A DNA stretch of 64,000 bases from Tetrahymena thermophila SB210. Lineage: Eukaryota; Ciliophora; Oligohymenophorea; Hymenostomatida; Tetrahymenidae. Below the pieces are notes generated by a model. The model worked only from the letters and a program-made list of their open reading frames with translations, did not search any database and had not been told where the DNA came from. The position numbers and the translations under genes are program-made. Shown piece after piece: positions 25,301-39,300 of the stretch. Location of the stretch: contig NW_002476512.1 in the NCBI RefSeq assembly GCF_000189635.1, positions 186,001-250,000 of the forward strand, in the 5' to 3' direction. Within the stretch, counting starts at the first letter, position 1, and the number at the start of each line of letters is the position of its first letter.

Positions 25301-28300
25301 ATAGGAGTTGTAACAGATTTACTTAAATTTGAGCTTTACTTTTTCCCTGATTTAAATGCATTTCTTTACTCAGCTGTTGGTCTTGCATTACTCCTTTTTA
25401 TTATTTAAAAAATATTATTTTAGTTCCAGCTAATTTAACTCAATAAATAAAAATTGGGTATTTCACCAATTATTTTTTTAAATTTACAAAACTATGCTAG
25501 TTTTCTTTTCTAAGGTTCTAGCAACTGGCTTTAGATTATTTTTTTCTGGTGATTATTAGTTATTTACATCCTATTAAGAGGGCAAAGGTATTTTTTGTTA
25601 AGTAGGATTGTTTTACTTTAACCATGAATAACCTTTTAATCTCGCAGATTTAATATACTTTAAACTTTTCTTTGGTTTAAAGAATTCTAAAATTCTTTTT
25701 TTAAGCATAATATCTATCTCTTCTAAGTTTTCTTTATCGTTCTATTTAATTATTAATATATTTGTAAAATCATTTTAGGAATCATATTTTTTGTTAATAT
25801 AATTTTCCATAAAAAATAAAATTCTTAATTTGATCATCAAAACTACATCAAAAAAGGTAGTTAACTATTTTAAAAATTTGATTTGCTAAATTGTCAATTT
25901 TTATAAAATAATTTTATGAAGTTAAAGTGCATGAAACAAACATACCTTCTTTTTACCATTTTAAGTTGGTTTAATCTTTTTTAGAAGACTCATAAGTTTA
26001 TTTTGATTTGATTTTTTATTTTTAGGGTCTTATTCCTTCTCTTCCTCCTCTTTTTTTTGCTCTTCTTATTCTTTTTGCTCTTCTTCTTATTGTTTTTTTA
26101 GTTTTTTTACTTTGAAATCATTGTGCCTTTAATTTATATCTTAAATGAAAATCTTAAGATATTTTTACTATCTTTGCATTCTCTCTTAAGTAGCATATTA
26201 TGGAGTTTTAGACTATTATCATAAATTTTATTATAATATATAAAAATTTCCTTATCTAATAATTTTATTACGTCTATTGTTATGATTTTTATAGCTTTGA
26301 TTCTGAAAGTTTAGTTATTCATAGTTTAGTATTGTAGAAATTATACTGAGGCTTTAATTTTGATAATTTTTAATAATCTCTTTTTATTTAATTTTAAAAT
26401 TCCTCTTTAAATAAACTCAGCATAAGCACTCTTAAATTTTATAAGCTCTGTTATATCTTTTGATTTTGAAGAAATGTCTTTAATCTAAATGTCTTCATCA
26501 TTGAAAAATTTGGTAAGAAGTCTTTTTTTGCTATTCAAGTGGTGCTCTATCAAGCTATCACAATCGTTAGGAACAAAAAAATAAAATCTAATAAAATATA
26601 AATTAAATATAATTATTCAATTAAAAATAATAAATACTTGAATTCTTTTTCTCTTAATTAGCTATTATCAGCTCCCAGAACATGAAGTTGTTAGTTTGAA
26701 ATTTTAACTTGATTTTATTCTTCAGGTTCTTCAGAATCTCCAAAGTAATCTTTATATAAATCACTTATCTTCGGTGCAAACAGCTAGATATTAAGTCTTT
26801 ATTCTTTAAGTTTTTTTACATTTAATTGCTATTTATTTTTATAAAATAAAATTAAAATATTTTTTCTTTTAAATAAATTTACTAAATAATCAGCAGCCTT
26901 CTTTCCAAGGCCTGATATTTATCCATCATAGTCAGTGATTATATAATCTTTATCATTAATTTTATGAATCAGAGAAATAATCTCATAATTCTTTAGCGAA
27001 GGAATTATTTTTACAAAGATGTTACAAGAAAAGCAGAAGCCTTTATGGTCAATAGCCCAAGTATGCATAATATTATTTATACTTCTTTCCTTTCCTAAAA
27101 TATTTAATTTTGAGTTAAAAATATTTTTAAAATCTATATTTTAAACAACCTTTTTGGTAAAAATTTTAGAGAATACTATCATGATGCTAAGAATAAACAT
27201 CAGGCATAAAATCGTTTATACTTCTTCCCTTAAGATTTTATTCATTGATTCCAAACACATTTAAACAATTTTTAGAACACCAAGTAATTTGGCTCATTGT
27301 TTCTATATTGGAGCTTATACTAATAATACAAGAATTTTGATCATAAATATCATATTTCTTTAGAAGGTAGTCTATATCTTAATTTATTGAATCACCAATC
27401 TCCATATGAGGTGTTAAAAGGATTTCTTTTTAAATCTTTTTGTAGAGAGGTTCATCAAAAACTAATTAATCAGCATATATTTCCATCAGAATCTTTAATT
27501 CTGTAGAATTTTAATTATAATACTTTAGTTCTTCATATAAATCGTTAGTAGTTGCTATCTTTTAAGAAGTATCATTACATATCTCTAAAAGTTTGGATAA
27601 ATCTGGTATATTATCTTATAAGCATTCCCATATTTGTTAGAATTATTTTGCAACCTATTTTACATAATCTTTTAGCCTCTTCAATCCAACATCAAAAATT
27701 TGAACATTTTCTATTTTTAATTCATCAGACACAGTACCTAATTTATAAATTAATATTGTTAACTTTGCTTCAGAATTTTTAAACAGATAAAGTTTTATTT
27801 TATTACAAATAAAACTCAAAATAGTATTTTAAATTTTAAATGAATTTACTTTTTTGGTTTTTGTTTTGTATAAAATGATGGACCATCTGTTCAAGCCTAT
27901 AAAGACAAAATTCATAAGAAAGGTTAATTTAATTTTCATATTTTTTTTTGAAATTTTAAATGATTTAAAATAAAGGTGTGTATAGCCTTAAAGCTTCATA
28001 CAGATAAAACATGTAATTCAACTCTAGAAGCATAGATTGCTTAAATTTTTTATGGCCATCTGAGATCATTTTAGAAATAAAATGTTTCACAAAAACGTTA
28101 TCTTTATGTAATTAAAGCTTTTGATCACCATATTCTCTCTTTTTTGGGTCAAAAAGAGTATTTCTATTTCTACAAAGACAAGTTGCTTTTTCTTTACATT
28201 TATCATAGTGTATCTTAAGTAATGAAGCTAGCAATAGCTCACTTTTTTTGATATGTAAGGTTTTAAATAGATGATTGAAAGACCTTACTTTTAAATCTAA

Positions 28301-29874
28301 AAGTATATCATCTCCAATTTCTTCTAGCTCAGAAAATACTATTTCCTAGTTAAAGTTAAAAGACAAATAAATTCATGAGAAGGCTAAATAAATTTGATTA
28401 AAAAAATACTTTAGCGTAGTAATTCCTAACATTTAAGTAAAGCTTGACAAAACAACCCAACCCTACTCCTACTATGTATAAAATATTTGAAGAAATTGTA
28501 CCTTCTTATATAATGTAAAGCACAAAGAATACTCCATTAATCCAAAAATAGGAAGCACAAAATATACCATGAGCTTTCGATACATTTTTAGAATGATAAG
28601 GAAAAGCAGATAGAGATTCATAGCACAAAAAAAATCCATTAATCAGATGAACTATCAAATATTCAATGTAAGTTTCTTTAGTTTTAATGTCAAATCGTAC
28701 CTAAATAAAGATTAAAATAATCTTCATCACAAACATAAAAATTTAGAAATTAGTTGGATTTTTTGCTAAATTATCCTTTATTCTAAAAGTGAAGTTAAAG
28801 AACAGCTGTAAATAAAAGAGCTCGTTAATAGTCAAAAATATTATAAGTAATAGACTTGTAAAAATGTCAACATAATGAATTGCTTTTTTAATAAAATAAA
28901 ATTATTAAATGTATTTTTAATTAATTAAACAATTAGTTTTTAATTTAAAGTTATTTTTTTAATTTGAAGAGTAAATTTAATATTTTTTATATGAGTAGAA
29001 TTTTATTAATAATAAAGTTTTTTATAGAAATAGTTTTATTTTAATGCTTATTTTATATCTCTAAATAAAATATTTGATATTTTTGAGTAAATCTTCTTAA
29101 ATTAAAATTTTTTTCCTTATTTTTTAGATTAATTTTTAAAAAAATGTGTGTCTTTCTTAAATTTTTTCTAAAGTTTTTATTTTGAAAATTCTAAATTGAA
29201 ACTTTAATTTGTATTTTTTTGAATATTAAAAATGTTTTATATTGCTTTGAAATATAGAAACTGGCTTTTTAAAATTTTAAATGTGTATTGTTTGTAGAGA
29301 TAAGTTATTTTTTATTATAATATAGACATTTTTCTTAGTAAAGTAATTAATTACGTGCTGAACAATCTGAAGATCCTTCACAAAATATTGCAGAAATAGC
29401 CAAACCATAATAAGGTATCATTAGAACTTTATCTTATAAGTCATAAATAAATGCCCAAACATTTTTAAATTCCTTTATAGATATATCATCTTAAAACTCT
29501 TATTTATAAATAAAAACAGCACCCCAAATAAGAAAAACTTAGGTAAACAATCCAAAAAATAGAAACCCGCTAAAGAATAATTGATTATTATTACCCGTAA
29601 TAGCAGGATAGACAAGAATATAATCTGCTATTACTAAACCACCACTTATTGAAGTACTTGAAAGATCTGTATTTGCTTTGTTTAGAGTCATTGCTATAAG
29701 CTAAAGGAAATTCATGACTATAATAAAAATTGAAATATTTTCCGATAAAGTACGAGTTTCTAAGACTTAATAGAATGTGTAAAATATCATATCCTTTAAT
29801 TATTCGAAAGGCTTGCTTTCATTTTTATCATTTTATCTTAATATTTGTATATTTTTTAAGAATCTATTAATCAT
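22382..29874 (-). CDS. Giant multi-pass membrane protein with PAS-like domains (tiny-macrocysts type)
   Basis: ATG 29874, TGA at 22382; many exons. The N-terminal exon (about 29334-29874) and the next (about 28340-28885) encode several membrane helices, including ADYILVYPAITGNN, CEGSSDCSARN and HLINGFFLCYESLSAFP. A helical Cys-rich segment follows (HYDKCKEKATCLCRNRN, near 28170). PAS-like domains are then seen near 27190-27330 (WCSKNCLNVFGINEQNLKGR) and 26885-27060 (ITDYDGQISGLGKKAADYL). A long charged Glu/Gln/Lys-rich cytosolic stretch near 26000-26100 leads to a membrane helix (about 24470, IANYTVIFMCVAVFCLSL), a probably luminal loop region, and C-terminal helices near 23360 and 22560. This architecture matches the ciliate family annotated as tiny macrocysts B/C-like PAS proteins. 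Their role is not established; a sensory membrane function is inference. Intron positions are approximate. Confidence 0.75.
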
Positions 29875-31075
29875 TATTTTGTAATTAGCTTATTATTTTA
29901 TTAGAAATAGACCAATTCAATTCAACTAAAATGTATTAAATAACAATGACACTATAAGTAAATATTTGTTTAGCTTTTAATTATTAATTAAAATAATTTC
30001 TAATAAAAGCTTCCTTAAATAATTGTCTTTATAAGGCCTATTTATCTTTTACAATCTCTACTGATTTCTAAAAGTTTTGTAAAACTAAACTTAATACTCA
30101 AATTAAAATCACAAACATAATAAGAAGCAAATTAACTAAATAATAATAGAACTAAATGTTAAAAAACAAAAGATGCAATAAATTTTTAATATTTATATTT
30201 CTTAATATTTTGTATGCAAAGTCTACACTGTATTACTGTATTAATTTATTAAAATCATATATTTTATATTTAAGCTGCATTAATTTATTTCAAATCTTTT
30301 AAAAATATCTTAATTTGAATAAAATATTTGTTTTTTTATAATAACCTCAAATAGTTAAACAAAAGTTTTATTTGATCATATTATTTTATAAAACACTCTT
30401 TTTTTGATATAAATGCATTTGTTCCTATGATTTTTACTGATTAATTCAAAATTTAAACAGTAAGTAAATAATTGATTGATTGATTGTTTGATTGTCCAAA
30501 CGAACACTATAGAGTTAGTAAGATTTTAGTAAATTTGAAAATTATATTTAAAAATTAAGATAAAAGATAGATCCATTTAGTCAATTTCATTTTATTATAT
30601 AATTAATGAAAGACCTTATAAATTAATAAGGAATATTAATAATACTAATTTAAAAGTAAAAAATTCTTTATTTCATAAATTATAAATTGCATTATCAATT
30701 TTAAAGTAAAGTACAATAATCAGACAGAAAATTTGTAGAATTATCATTGTTTTCATTAAGAAGAAGGAGTTAAGGAGTTGAATATCTATTAATAATTTCA
30801 TTTTGTTTTCCAAATCATCAATATATCAATCAGATAGCCATAATTATCTCAATAAATAAATACTTCTAAATTTAAGGAATAAAAAAATCTACAAAGAGCT
30901 TTGTTGAAGTAAAAGCTTCACAGATTTGACTCATAGTTAAATTATATTAAAATAATAATTGCATTTTGATAAACAATCCATTAAAATTTAGAATTTACTA
31001 TTTCAAAGAAAAATCTAAAAATTTTTATATTAACATTTAATTGGTGTGTCTGGAGATAGGTAATAAATTTAAAAA
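29875..31075. other. Divergent intergenic region with ATTG repeat
   Basis: Probably holds the promoters of the genes starting at 29874 (minus) and 31076 (plus). A short ATTG tetranucleotide run lies at about 30472-30495. Otherwise it is plain AT-rich sequence. Confidence 0.5.
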
Positions 31076-32210
31076 ATGTATGCGATGAAAAGAGTAAAAA
31101 AACAAAGAAGCAAAACAATTGAAAGTAATTTAACTATTTACAATACAGAGAAAGTAGATTTGGATTCTTGTATATAAATTAAATAAGTAAACTATGGAAT
31201 AACGAATAGAAACTCAACTCCTTCTCCTTCTTCTCGTTAAAACAATTAGTATAGAGAACAAAAAATGTGCTAATAATAATAAATTGATGGGCTACCAAAA
31301 ATAAATAAATGTTTAACTGATAAATATGTAAAAATGAAGTAAGCCATTTTATTTATTTAAAATTAGATTACTATTTAAATTAACAATTTAAATTATTTAA
31401 AATAGCTAATCAAATGAACCTACAAATTCATTTTATTTGAATGAAGATAAGGACGTTATAAATAATTAATCTTAAGTTATTAATATAAGATAATAGACAA
31501 GGTCTTTGTTTTCTACTAGCTCTTTCATAGCTTCTTCTATGTAAAATAATTAATTAAAAGCAAGTGCCTCTTAAGGATTATCTATAACAAACTAATTGCA
31601 AAAATACTAAATAAAAAGTAAAGAGTTATTTAATTGTAAATAAAAACAATCAAATCATAATTCTTTTTTATCAAATTAATTATCAAACAAAAAAAAAAAA
31701 TCAATATCAAATATTGCGTTTACAGCAAAAACAGCTGATTCTTTGTAAAGTAGCTAAGAAAAAAAACTATTTTGTGTTGAAGCAAAAAATAATTAAAACT
31801 CAACTTTTCTCAAAATAATGAGTAAATCTCTTCTGAACACCAGCATTAGTGATGATTAATTATCATATGAAGAGGGATATAATAGAAAAATATCATCTTC
31901 TTTTAAAAATATCTGCGAAAATGAAGGAGCAATTTTTATGGATTAAAAAAAGCTTAAAAACTCAATCAACAGCTCTAGTTTTTTAGAAAATAGTTATAAG
32001 CACAGTGGGTATAGCAATTATGCTAACTCTTTACTTTCTCCTTTTTTAATGAATTCGGATATTATTGATGAAAGCTGCATTCCCGAGCGCTGCTAAAATC
32101 CTCTCAGTAAAGATATTCAATTTTTGAATCTGTCTAATTAAGAGAGTAACTTTGAGGAACTTAAGAAGAAGATATTATTTGAAGAAGATCTTTCTGATTT
32201 TGAATTGTGA
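31076..32210 (+). CDS. Ser/Asn-rich hypothetical protein, 355 aa
   Basis: Two exons, 31076-31338 and 31406-32210, separated by a 67 nt intron starting GTAAGCC and ending AAATAG. The total of 356 codons is in frame to TGA 32208. The N-terminus is basic (MYAMKRVKKQRSK). Most of the protein is Ser, Asn, Gln and Lys-rich and looks disordered. The C-terminus is acidic, ending FEELKKKILFEEDLSDFEL. No domain was recognised. A Ser-rich disordered protein with an acidic tail could be a phosphorylation target or regulatory subunit, but there is no direct evidence. Confidence 0.7.
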
Positions 32211-32876
32211 TTATTTTATCTATAATTTATAGATATAGATAGATGAACAAATTATTAAAATTGTGTAAAAAAATTGAATTAAAATTAACAAATCTTCTCT
32301 AAAATATCAACAAAAATGTAAATAATCAATAAGATGTTAAAGAAAATATAATAATCAAACTAAATTTTATAAATAATCTATTCTAATTGACTCAGTTAAA
32401 TTAATATTAATAATAAACCAAAATGATATTTCAATATTTTATGTAGATAGACAACTTCCCACCAAAATACTAATCTTATTTATTTAGAGTATTTCTGTAT
32501 ATTAAATTTATATATAAATATATATTTATCATGTGCATAACAATTATTATATTAGAACCATATCATTTAATAATCAATCTAAAATATTTTATTCTTAGAA
32601 TTATTAAACAAACCCTTTTTCATACAAACACATTTATAATAATCAAATTAATTTTTTTTTTTTATGAATTGAATGAAATAAAATAATAATTTAATTAATT
32701 ATAAATATTCTTAACTATATAATTTAATAGTTTTTGTATTGTAATTTATTCATTTTTAATTATTATAAATTTTTGATAGACAAAATGCAAAGAGATATAA
32801 TTTTTATTACAATATATTATTTTTTATCTAGTCAATAAAGATACAAAAAATCATTGTTTTAAGATCATTAGTTAGT
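32211..32876. other. AT-rich intergenic spacer
   Basis: Contains the promoter region of the CWF19L1 gene. No other feature was seen. Confidence 0.5.
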
Positions 32877-35196
32877 ATGAAGAAAATTTTAGTTGTTGGA
32901 GACCTTTAAGGAAATTTTGAAGGTTTGGCTCAAAAAATTTAGAATTTTAGTAAAAAAGGGCAGGAATTCAATTTTGCTGTATGCGTTGGATAAACTCTCT
33001 CTTTAGAGATTTCATTGTAGGATTACAAAAAATCTGGAGTAGAAATGCCTATCCCTGTATATTTCATAGACTGCAGTGAGATGTGCTAATGCTTAAATCA
33101 TTTATACCCTACTGGTACAGAAATTGCAAAAAATATATTTTTCCTAGGCAGGTCAGGAATATAGGAAATATAAGGATTGAAAGTAGCCTTTTTAAATGGG
33201 CTATAATCAAATAAATATTCTGAGTTCTACACAGAATTGCATTCATAAAAGTCTTCATTCACAGGTATTAGAATAGTTTATTCTTATTTATTTTGATATT
33301 TGCTTTAAAAAAGAACAAAATATAAAAAAATGAATTAGAATTTAGAATAAAATAATTGCTATGATAGCCATTTTCAAAAAAAAAATATTTCAAATATGAA
33401 AATCTTAATTCGTTCATTTTAGAAATTAAAATAAACTTAATTTAAAGCTGATATTTCACTTATTCAATATTAAACTTTATATAAAAAAATATATTTATTA
33501 ATATTTAGGTCCTTATTATAGTTTGCAAGATATCAAGCTTTTAGAAGAGGAAGTAAAGCTTTCCAATCAATTTATGGGAGTTGATATATTTTTGTCAAAT
33601 GAATGGCCTGAAGGCTTTGAAAAATATACTACTTTTAATGAGGTAGTTAAGAGAAAATCTATTCATATTACTAAAATTGCATAAAAGCTTAGTCCTCGTT
33701 ACCACTTCTGTGCTTTGGAAGACAAATATTATGCAAGATTTCCATATTAAAATGAACAAGGTCATTTAAGTAGATTGGTTTGCTTAGGAAAATGGAAATC
33801 ATAGCAAAAGCATATTTCAGCATTTCAAATAACACCAATCAGCAAAACTCCTCTTGAAGAGCTTAAACAAATCACAGACGATTGTACTTAAAACCCATAT
33901 ACTCATTTAACTAAGCCCCCAGTATAATAAAAAGTAAAAGATACTTCACTCTCAATATAGTAATAAATTGAAAACGAATTAATGAAAGAGGAAGAAGAAA
34001 GGCTTGATAAGCTAGAAAAAAGCTAAGGAGAAACTGAGGACTTAATAAAACCATACTAGCCTAATGGTAAGTAAGAAAAGCATTCTATTAACTTAGAATA
34101 AAATTAAACTATCCATTTTAGTGGATTTGATTACAGAACTAATGATGATGATATCATTGAGTTCCTTTCTAGATGGGGTACAATTTCTAAAATAAATTTA
34201 GTTTATGATGATCACTCAAAAAAACATAAAGGTTATGGTTTTGTTGAGTATAAAGATCTTTAAGTTACATAAAAAGCTCTAAATGATTCAGAAAAATATT
34301 CTCTGCACTCCAGAAAGATTAAATTTAATCTTGCAAATAACAATAAATCAAGTCAGGTAAAACTTACTAAATTAAATTCAAAAACAAATTAAAAATTAAA
34401 TTAAATTGAAAGAATGATTAAATATTAAATTTTCAAGAGATAGATTATTTAAAAAATAAACTAAAAACAATTTTATAGTTTAAAAAAATAAATTAAAAAG
34501 AATTTTTAAATTTTAAATTATTTTTAAAATATAAAGTCAAAGTAAAATGATAAATGTTGGTTTTGCTATTCTAACCCTAATATTGATAAGAGTCTTATTT
34601 TTTATGAGGGGAAACATTGTTATTTAGCATTAGATAAAGGCCCATTGAGTAAAAATCACTTTATGATTGTACCTTATGATCATCTTTCTAGCACTTTAGA
34701 ATTCTCTTAAGAATTACTTGATGAAATTTCAAAAATAAAAAAGAATTTGCTATATATCTTTGAAAACGGATACAATTAAGGGCTTGTTATTTATTAAAGA
34801 TATGTAAAACTTTCTCCAAACGTCTCACATATATTGATTAATTGTGTACCATTAGATTAGAACTAAGTAACACAATTTTAAAGTAATTTTGAATCTATAG
34901 TCAAACATTAGAAAATTGATTTCTTCAAATTAGAGGCAAATGAGCAAATTTCTAGCTGCGTAGGAGAAAAAGAATATTATTTTAATATTGATATTTATCT
35001 TTCTTAAGATACTTTCAAAAGATATTTATATGTGTTTAAAGAAAATGAAAGATTTCCTTTAGATTTTGGAAGATAAATCATTTGTGAAATACTAAAAATG
35101 CCTCACAGGCTTAACTGGAAAACTTGTTAATTAACTAATGACGAGTAAAATGAATGTATTTCCGAAATGAAATTCAATTGCCAAAAGTTTAAATGA
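32877..35196 (+). CDS. CWF19L1: CWF19-like protein 1 with an internal RRM
   Basis: Exons are 32877-33264, 33509-34356 and 34537-35196; 632 codons, all joins in frame. Residues 1-200 form the metallophosphoesterase-like N-domain (MKKILVVGDLQGNFEGLA, FAVCVG, NIFFLGRSGIQE). Next comes a conserved stretch ending RYHFCALEDKYYARFPY. An Arg/Lys/Glu-rich linker leads to an RRM near residues 330-415, with IHFSGFD as RNP2-like and KGYGFVEY as RNP1-like. The third exon holds the CwfJ domains: CWFC, ALDKGPLSKNHFMIVPYDHL (HIT-like) and the C-terminal RFPLDFGRQIICEIL segment. Family members (yeast Drn1, human CWF19L1) bind the lariat debranching enzyme and act in intron turnover in the nucleus. The RRM is not part of the usual human or yeast layout. 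Exon 3 was later copied twice downstream as part of a tandem duplication. Confidence 0.92.
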
Positions 35197-36342
35197 TTGA
35201 TTTAAATTTATAAAACTAAAAATTTTTATTTAATTTATTTTAAAATCAACTGTGAATAAATTAGTTTTATCCTTAATAAATAAAACTTAAATTAATTAAT
35301 TTTTACTTATGTGCTTATTTATTTTTAAATAACAATCCTAAATAAATTTATTAATTGTATGCCAAATAGTATCAGTATTAAAAATCCTATGTGATATTAT
35401 AAAAATTTAGATTTTTTTCTATCAATTAATCTATTTTTGAAATTTTTAGCAGAGCTATGCTATGAGGTTGTAAATTATTTTTATTTTTGTAAAATTCTAA
35501 AATTTTCATTAAGATTATTAAATTTAAAAATTGTAAAAAAGAAATTTATTTTAAGCTTTTCAAAAGATTTTTATATTTAGCTATCAAAAATAATCAATTA
35601 AATATACTAGATTAAATAATTCTATTTATTTGTAAACTAATATTTTATTTTTAAACATATATTTTAACAAAATTAAAATTTATTTAAAGTATTACAAATG
35701 CTAAATGAGTAAAATCAAATTAATTATCAACAAGTAATCTTTATTTTAACTAATACATTTATATTGATTTAAATAAAATTAGTATAAAATATTTTATTTT
35801 TAGGTGCTTAGGTTCATTCATTCTAAATTGAATTTTACATTTTAAATAATTCAAATTATTTAAGTCTAAAATTTCCAGTTTTTGTTTTTTTCAAAAGCTT
35901 TTAGTTAGACAATAAATTAAGCCTTTGACTAGACAAACTTTAATCTGTTTTAAAACTAAATTAAATGCGATGTGTTTAACTTAGACTATTAAGGGTTGGT
36001 GCTTTTTCAACTTATTGTTTTTTTGTTTTATTCATAGATTAAAGTAATTCTCTTAGTCTCTTCCAGCTTTTTATAATAAGAATTTAAAATTTGCAAATAA
36101 AAAAATATCTTTACTTTTTAAAGACCTACAGAGATTGATGACTTGGCTTAAACATTAAAATATATAAGGAGTAATTTTTTTTTTTAAGGTATTCTTTTAC
36201 TTTGTACTCATTTTTTGTAGATAGACATTTTTTGAATTTAATAAATATATAATTAAAAATTTTCGATTTTATTATTCTAATCATGCTTCTTTATAGTAAA
36301 ACATTCAAAAAACTTGCTATTAAAGAACCTTTTTATTTTAAT
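35197..36342. repeat. Conserved spacer between CWF19L1 and giant gene 1
   Basis: No protein frame is supported. The spacer recurs at 49285-50170 and 61040-61951 as part of the duplicated unit. Its right half (about 35860-36250) is notably similar in all three, including the block at 36121-36173 around GAGATTGATGACTTGGCTTA. Confidence 0.7.
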
Positions 36343-39300
36343 TCAAATTAATTTATTTTTTATGAAAAAAATTTTTTTTTACCAAAGAGCATAATAAATA
36401 AAGTAACTAAGAGAACAGAAAACGCATATTTAAAGTTAGATTCTTCTGTCAAACTATCAAATACAGCAATCCAAAAAATCAGTATCATTAAAGTTACAGA
36501 CTTTACCTCCAGCTTATTAATTCTGTTGTTTTCATATGGTTTAAAATATATTAATAGTGCTAAATATACCGATTATAGAAACAAAATAGATAATGTTTAT
36601 ATAAGATTTTGAGAATTAAAGAATGTTGCAAGAAAGATAATTATGAATTTTTGATATATTCTAATAAACTCCCACCACCACCTGTTTTATTTTATGCCTG
36701 AAATAATATATCCGTATCTTCTAATTACTACACTTCTGAGTTGGATAAACATATATTATTTATTGTGGTAGATTAAATAAAAAAGTATAAGAGGATAGAT
36801 TATTACAGTTATCAAGAGTATAGGGCATATAAGAAAGAATAAATACTAGTTGTGTTCTTTGGTATAGCAAATTTAATCCATTTGGCTTTTCATGTAATAT
36901 TTATTATCGAGCTCTTAGCAAAATATTATTTGTAGAGCTTCCTAGTATATATTTTATAAGACTAGATACATAAATACAATCAAAGAGCTTATTGCCATAT
37001 TTCTAGTATTGTACATATGGTTATTAAAGTATTGATTGTTATTGAATAAACTTAGAATAAATATTATTCCTTTTACGAATAATATTAAAGAAAGAAGCAT
37101 GATTATAGGTAATACCATAGATAAGTAAATAAATCTTAAATATTAGATTGGAATTTAAGTATTTATGCTACTTAAACTGCAATCTAAAGAATATATAAAT
37201 ATGTATATTGGCTGAGATGAGAAATTAGGGAAAGAAATTAAATTCGAAAATAGAGTTGGAAAGGTAATTCCAATATTTTGTTGTAATGAAGCAAATACCT
37301 AAAATTAATTTATAAATATTTTTACTATTGTTGAAGATTATAGAGTAAAAGATGAAACTCCCAAATTGATAATCCTGAGCTGCTTAAGAGTATGTATTTA
37401 ACATATCCTGCAGTTACTATTTTAAGAGTCAACCATTAAAATTACTACATAAATTAAAACACCAATGAAGGTTAGTACTTATTTAAAGTAATTAGCTTAA
37501 ATTTCAGAACATTCCATACATACCACACCTCTTACATTAACCGATAAAACGGCTCCATAGCGATTTCCCCACACTTATCCATAATTATCACAAGCTGAAC
37601 ATAATCCTCCAGTATAACCCTTAGCACAGTAATTATTTTATTCATCTCCATTGCAAGACAAAATATTTTTATTACATTCATAAATATTATCACTAATATT
37701 GCTGCTTCTCCTAAATATTATTTTAATTTTAAATAAAATTAATAAATGAACATGATTAATCAAGCTCACTCAAAATGTTAATAAAATAGAATATATAAAT
37801 CATTTATCAACAACCTATCAAATACCCTCATAATATTGTCTAAAAATAAATATTATTGGATTAATGTTTTATTCATTTTAAGTCAAATATCAATAATTAA
37901 AATAAAAGAAGTTGAAATGTACTAAAATAATTTTTATAAAAAATAAATACCAATAATTTTATTTGAGCACTATTTAATCCAATTAACATGATTCAACAAC
38001 TGATAAATCACAAGGTTAACATTACTTTTAACTATTAATTTTTGGTATAACTAAAGAATATGTTCCACTTTAACATTAAGCACATTCTTAAATTAAACAA
38101 CCATTGCATGTAGGGTTGTAATACTCTCCTTTGATACAGCTTCTAAAATATATCTCTATTTAAATCTAATTAACATCGTAAAAAGTAGAATTTGCTGCTA
38201 TTTATTTCATTCCTTAAAGTGATAAATAAACTATTGCTCTTTAGGACGGAACTCCTGCAATTTTAAAATTACTCATTAAACATCCAGATAAATTTTAATG
38301 TTAGAATTTATAATCAATAGAAGTAGCTCCTTCAATTTTAATGATTTATTTCTAAAGCGATTCTATAGTTTGTATTAAATAAACTTGGCAATTATATTGA
38401 CTTAACTCTTAAAGCAAATTTCCACTTAGTTAAGCTGTTTATGCTAATATGTTAAATATGGTAAAAATATAATTTAATATTTTAAGTAGTTACTTGAATT
38501 CTTAAAATCAACTTAATTCACAGGGTTCTTAAATTCATCTAAAAATTAAATGCTTAGATCAAAGCTACTTAAACCACTTCTAAAATTACTAAAAGTTATA
38601 TTAGGATAGAGCGAGATATTTACATCAAAGTCTCTGCTAGGAAAAATAGAAGCATATTAAGGATAACTTGCTATTGAATCACCAAATATTATTGCTTTAT
38701 TCTATTTACATGAATTAGATGAATATGTTTTGCATGAATCTTTAGCTATTATGTTGTTTTATTAATTTTTAACCATAAATGAAGGTTTTATGATTAAATA
38801 TCTTATAGCACCTCCAACACCAGCTCTATTCTTTATAAAATTTGAATTTTATAATGGAAAGTTAGAGTTATCAATTAGAATAGCACCACCACTCCTATTT
38901 TTTTTAAAATATGAATTGGAATTGTAAATTAAATACATTTAATTACCCATATGCATTGTTGAACTAAAAACTTGAATTATTAATTATTGATTTGATATAT
39001 CCTGATTTTGTGATATAAAAACAGCCTCCATCCGAATAAGCAGTACTATTTTGGAATATTGAGTCTTTTATGGTTATAGTTGGTATTTTTGACATATATA
39101 AAAAACCTCCATTATTAGTACATTTTGATGCTTAAGATTGAACTTGTGTTAAATTAAGAGAACCACTATCAGCATAAATGCATCCTCCGTTTTAAGATGA
39201 GCAAGAAGAAAAAACTGTTGATAATATTGACAGATTTGATCGTGAAGAATAAATTGATCCTCCATTAGAAGTGCATGAGTCATTTTCAAAACTAGAATTC

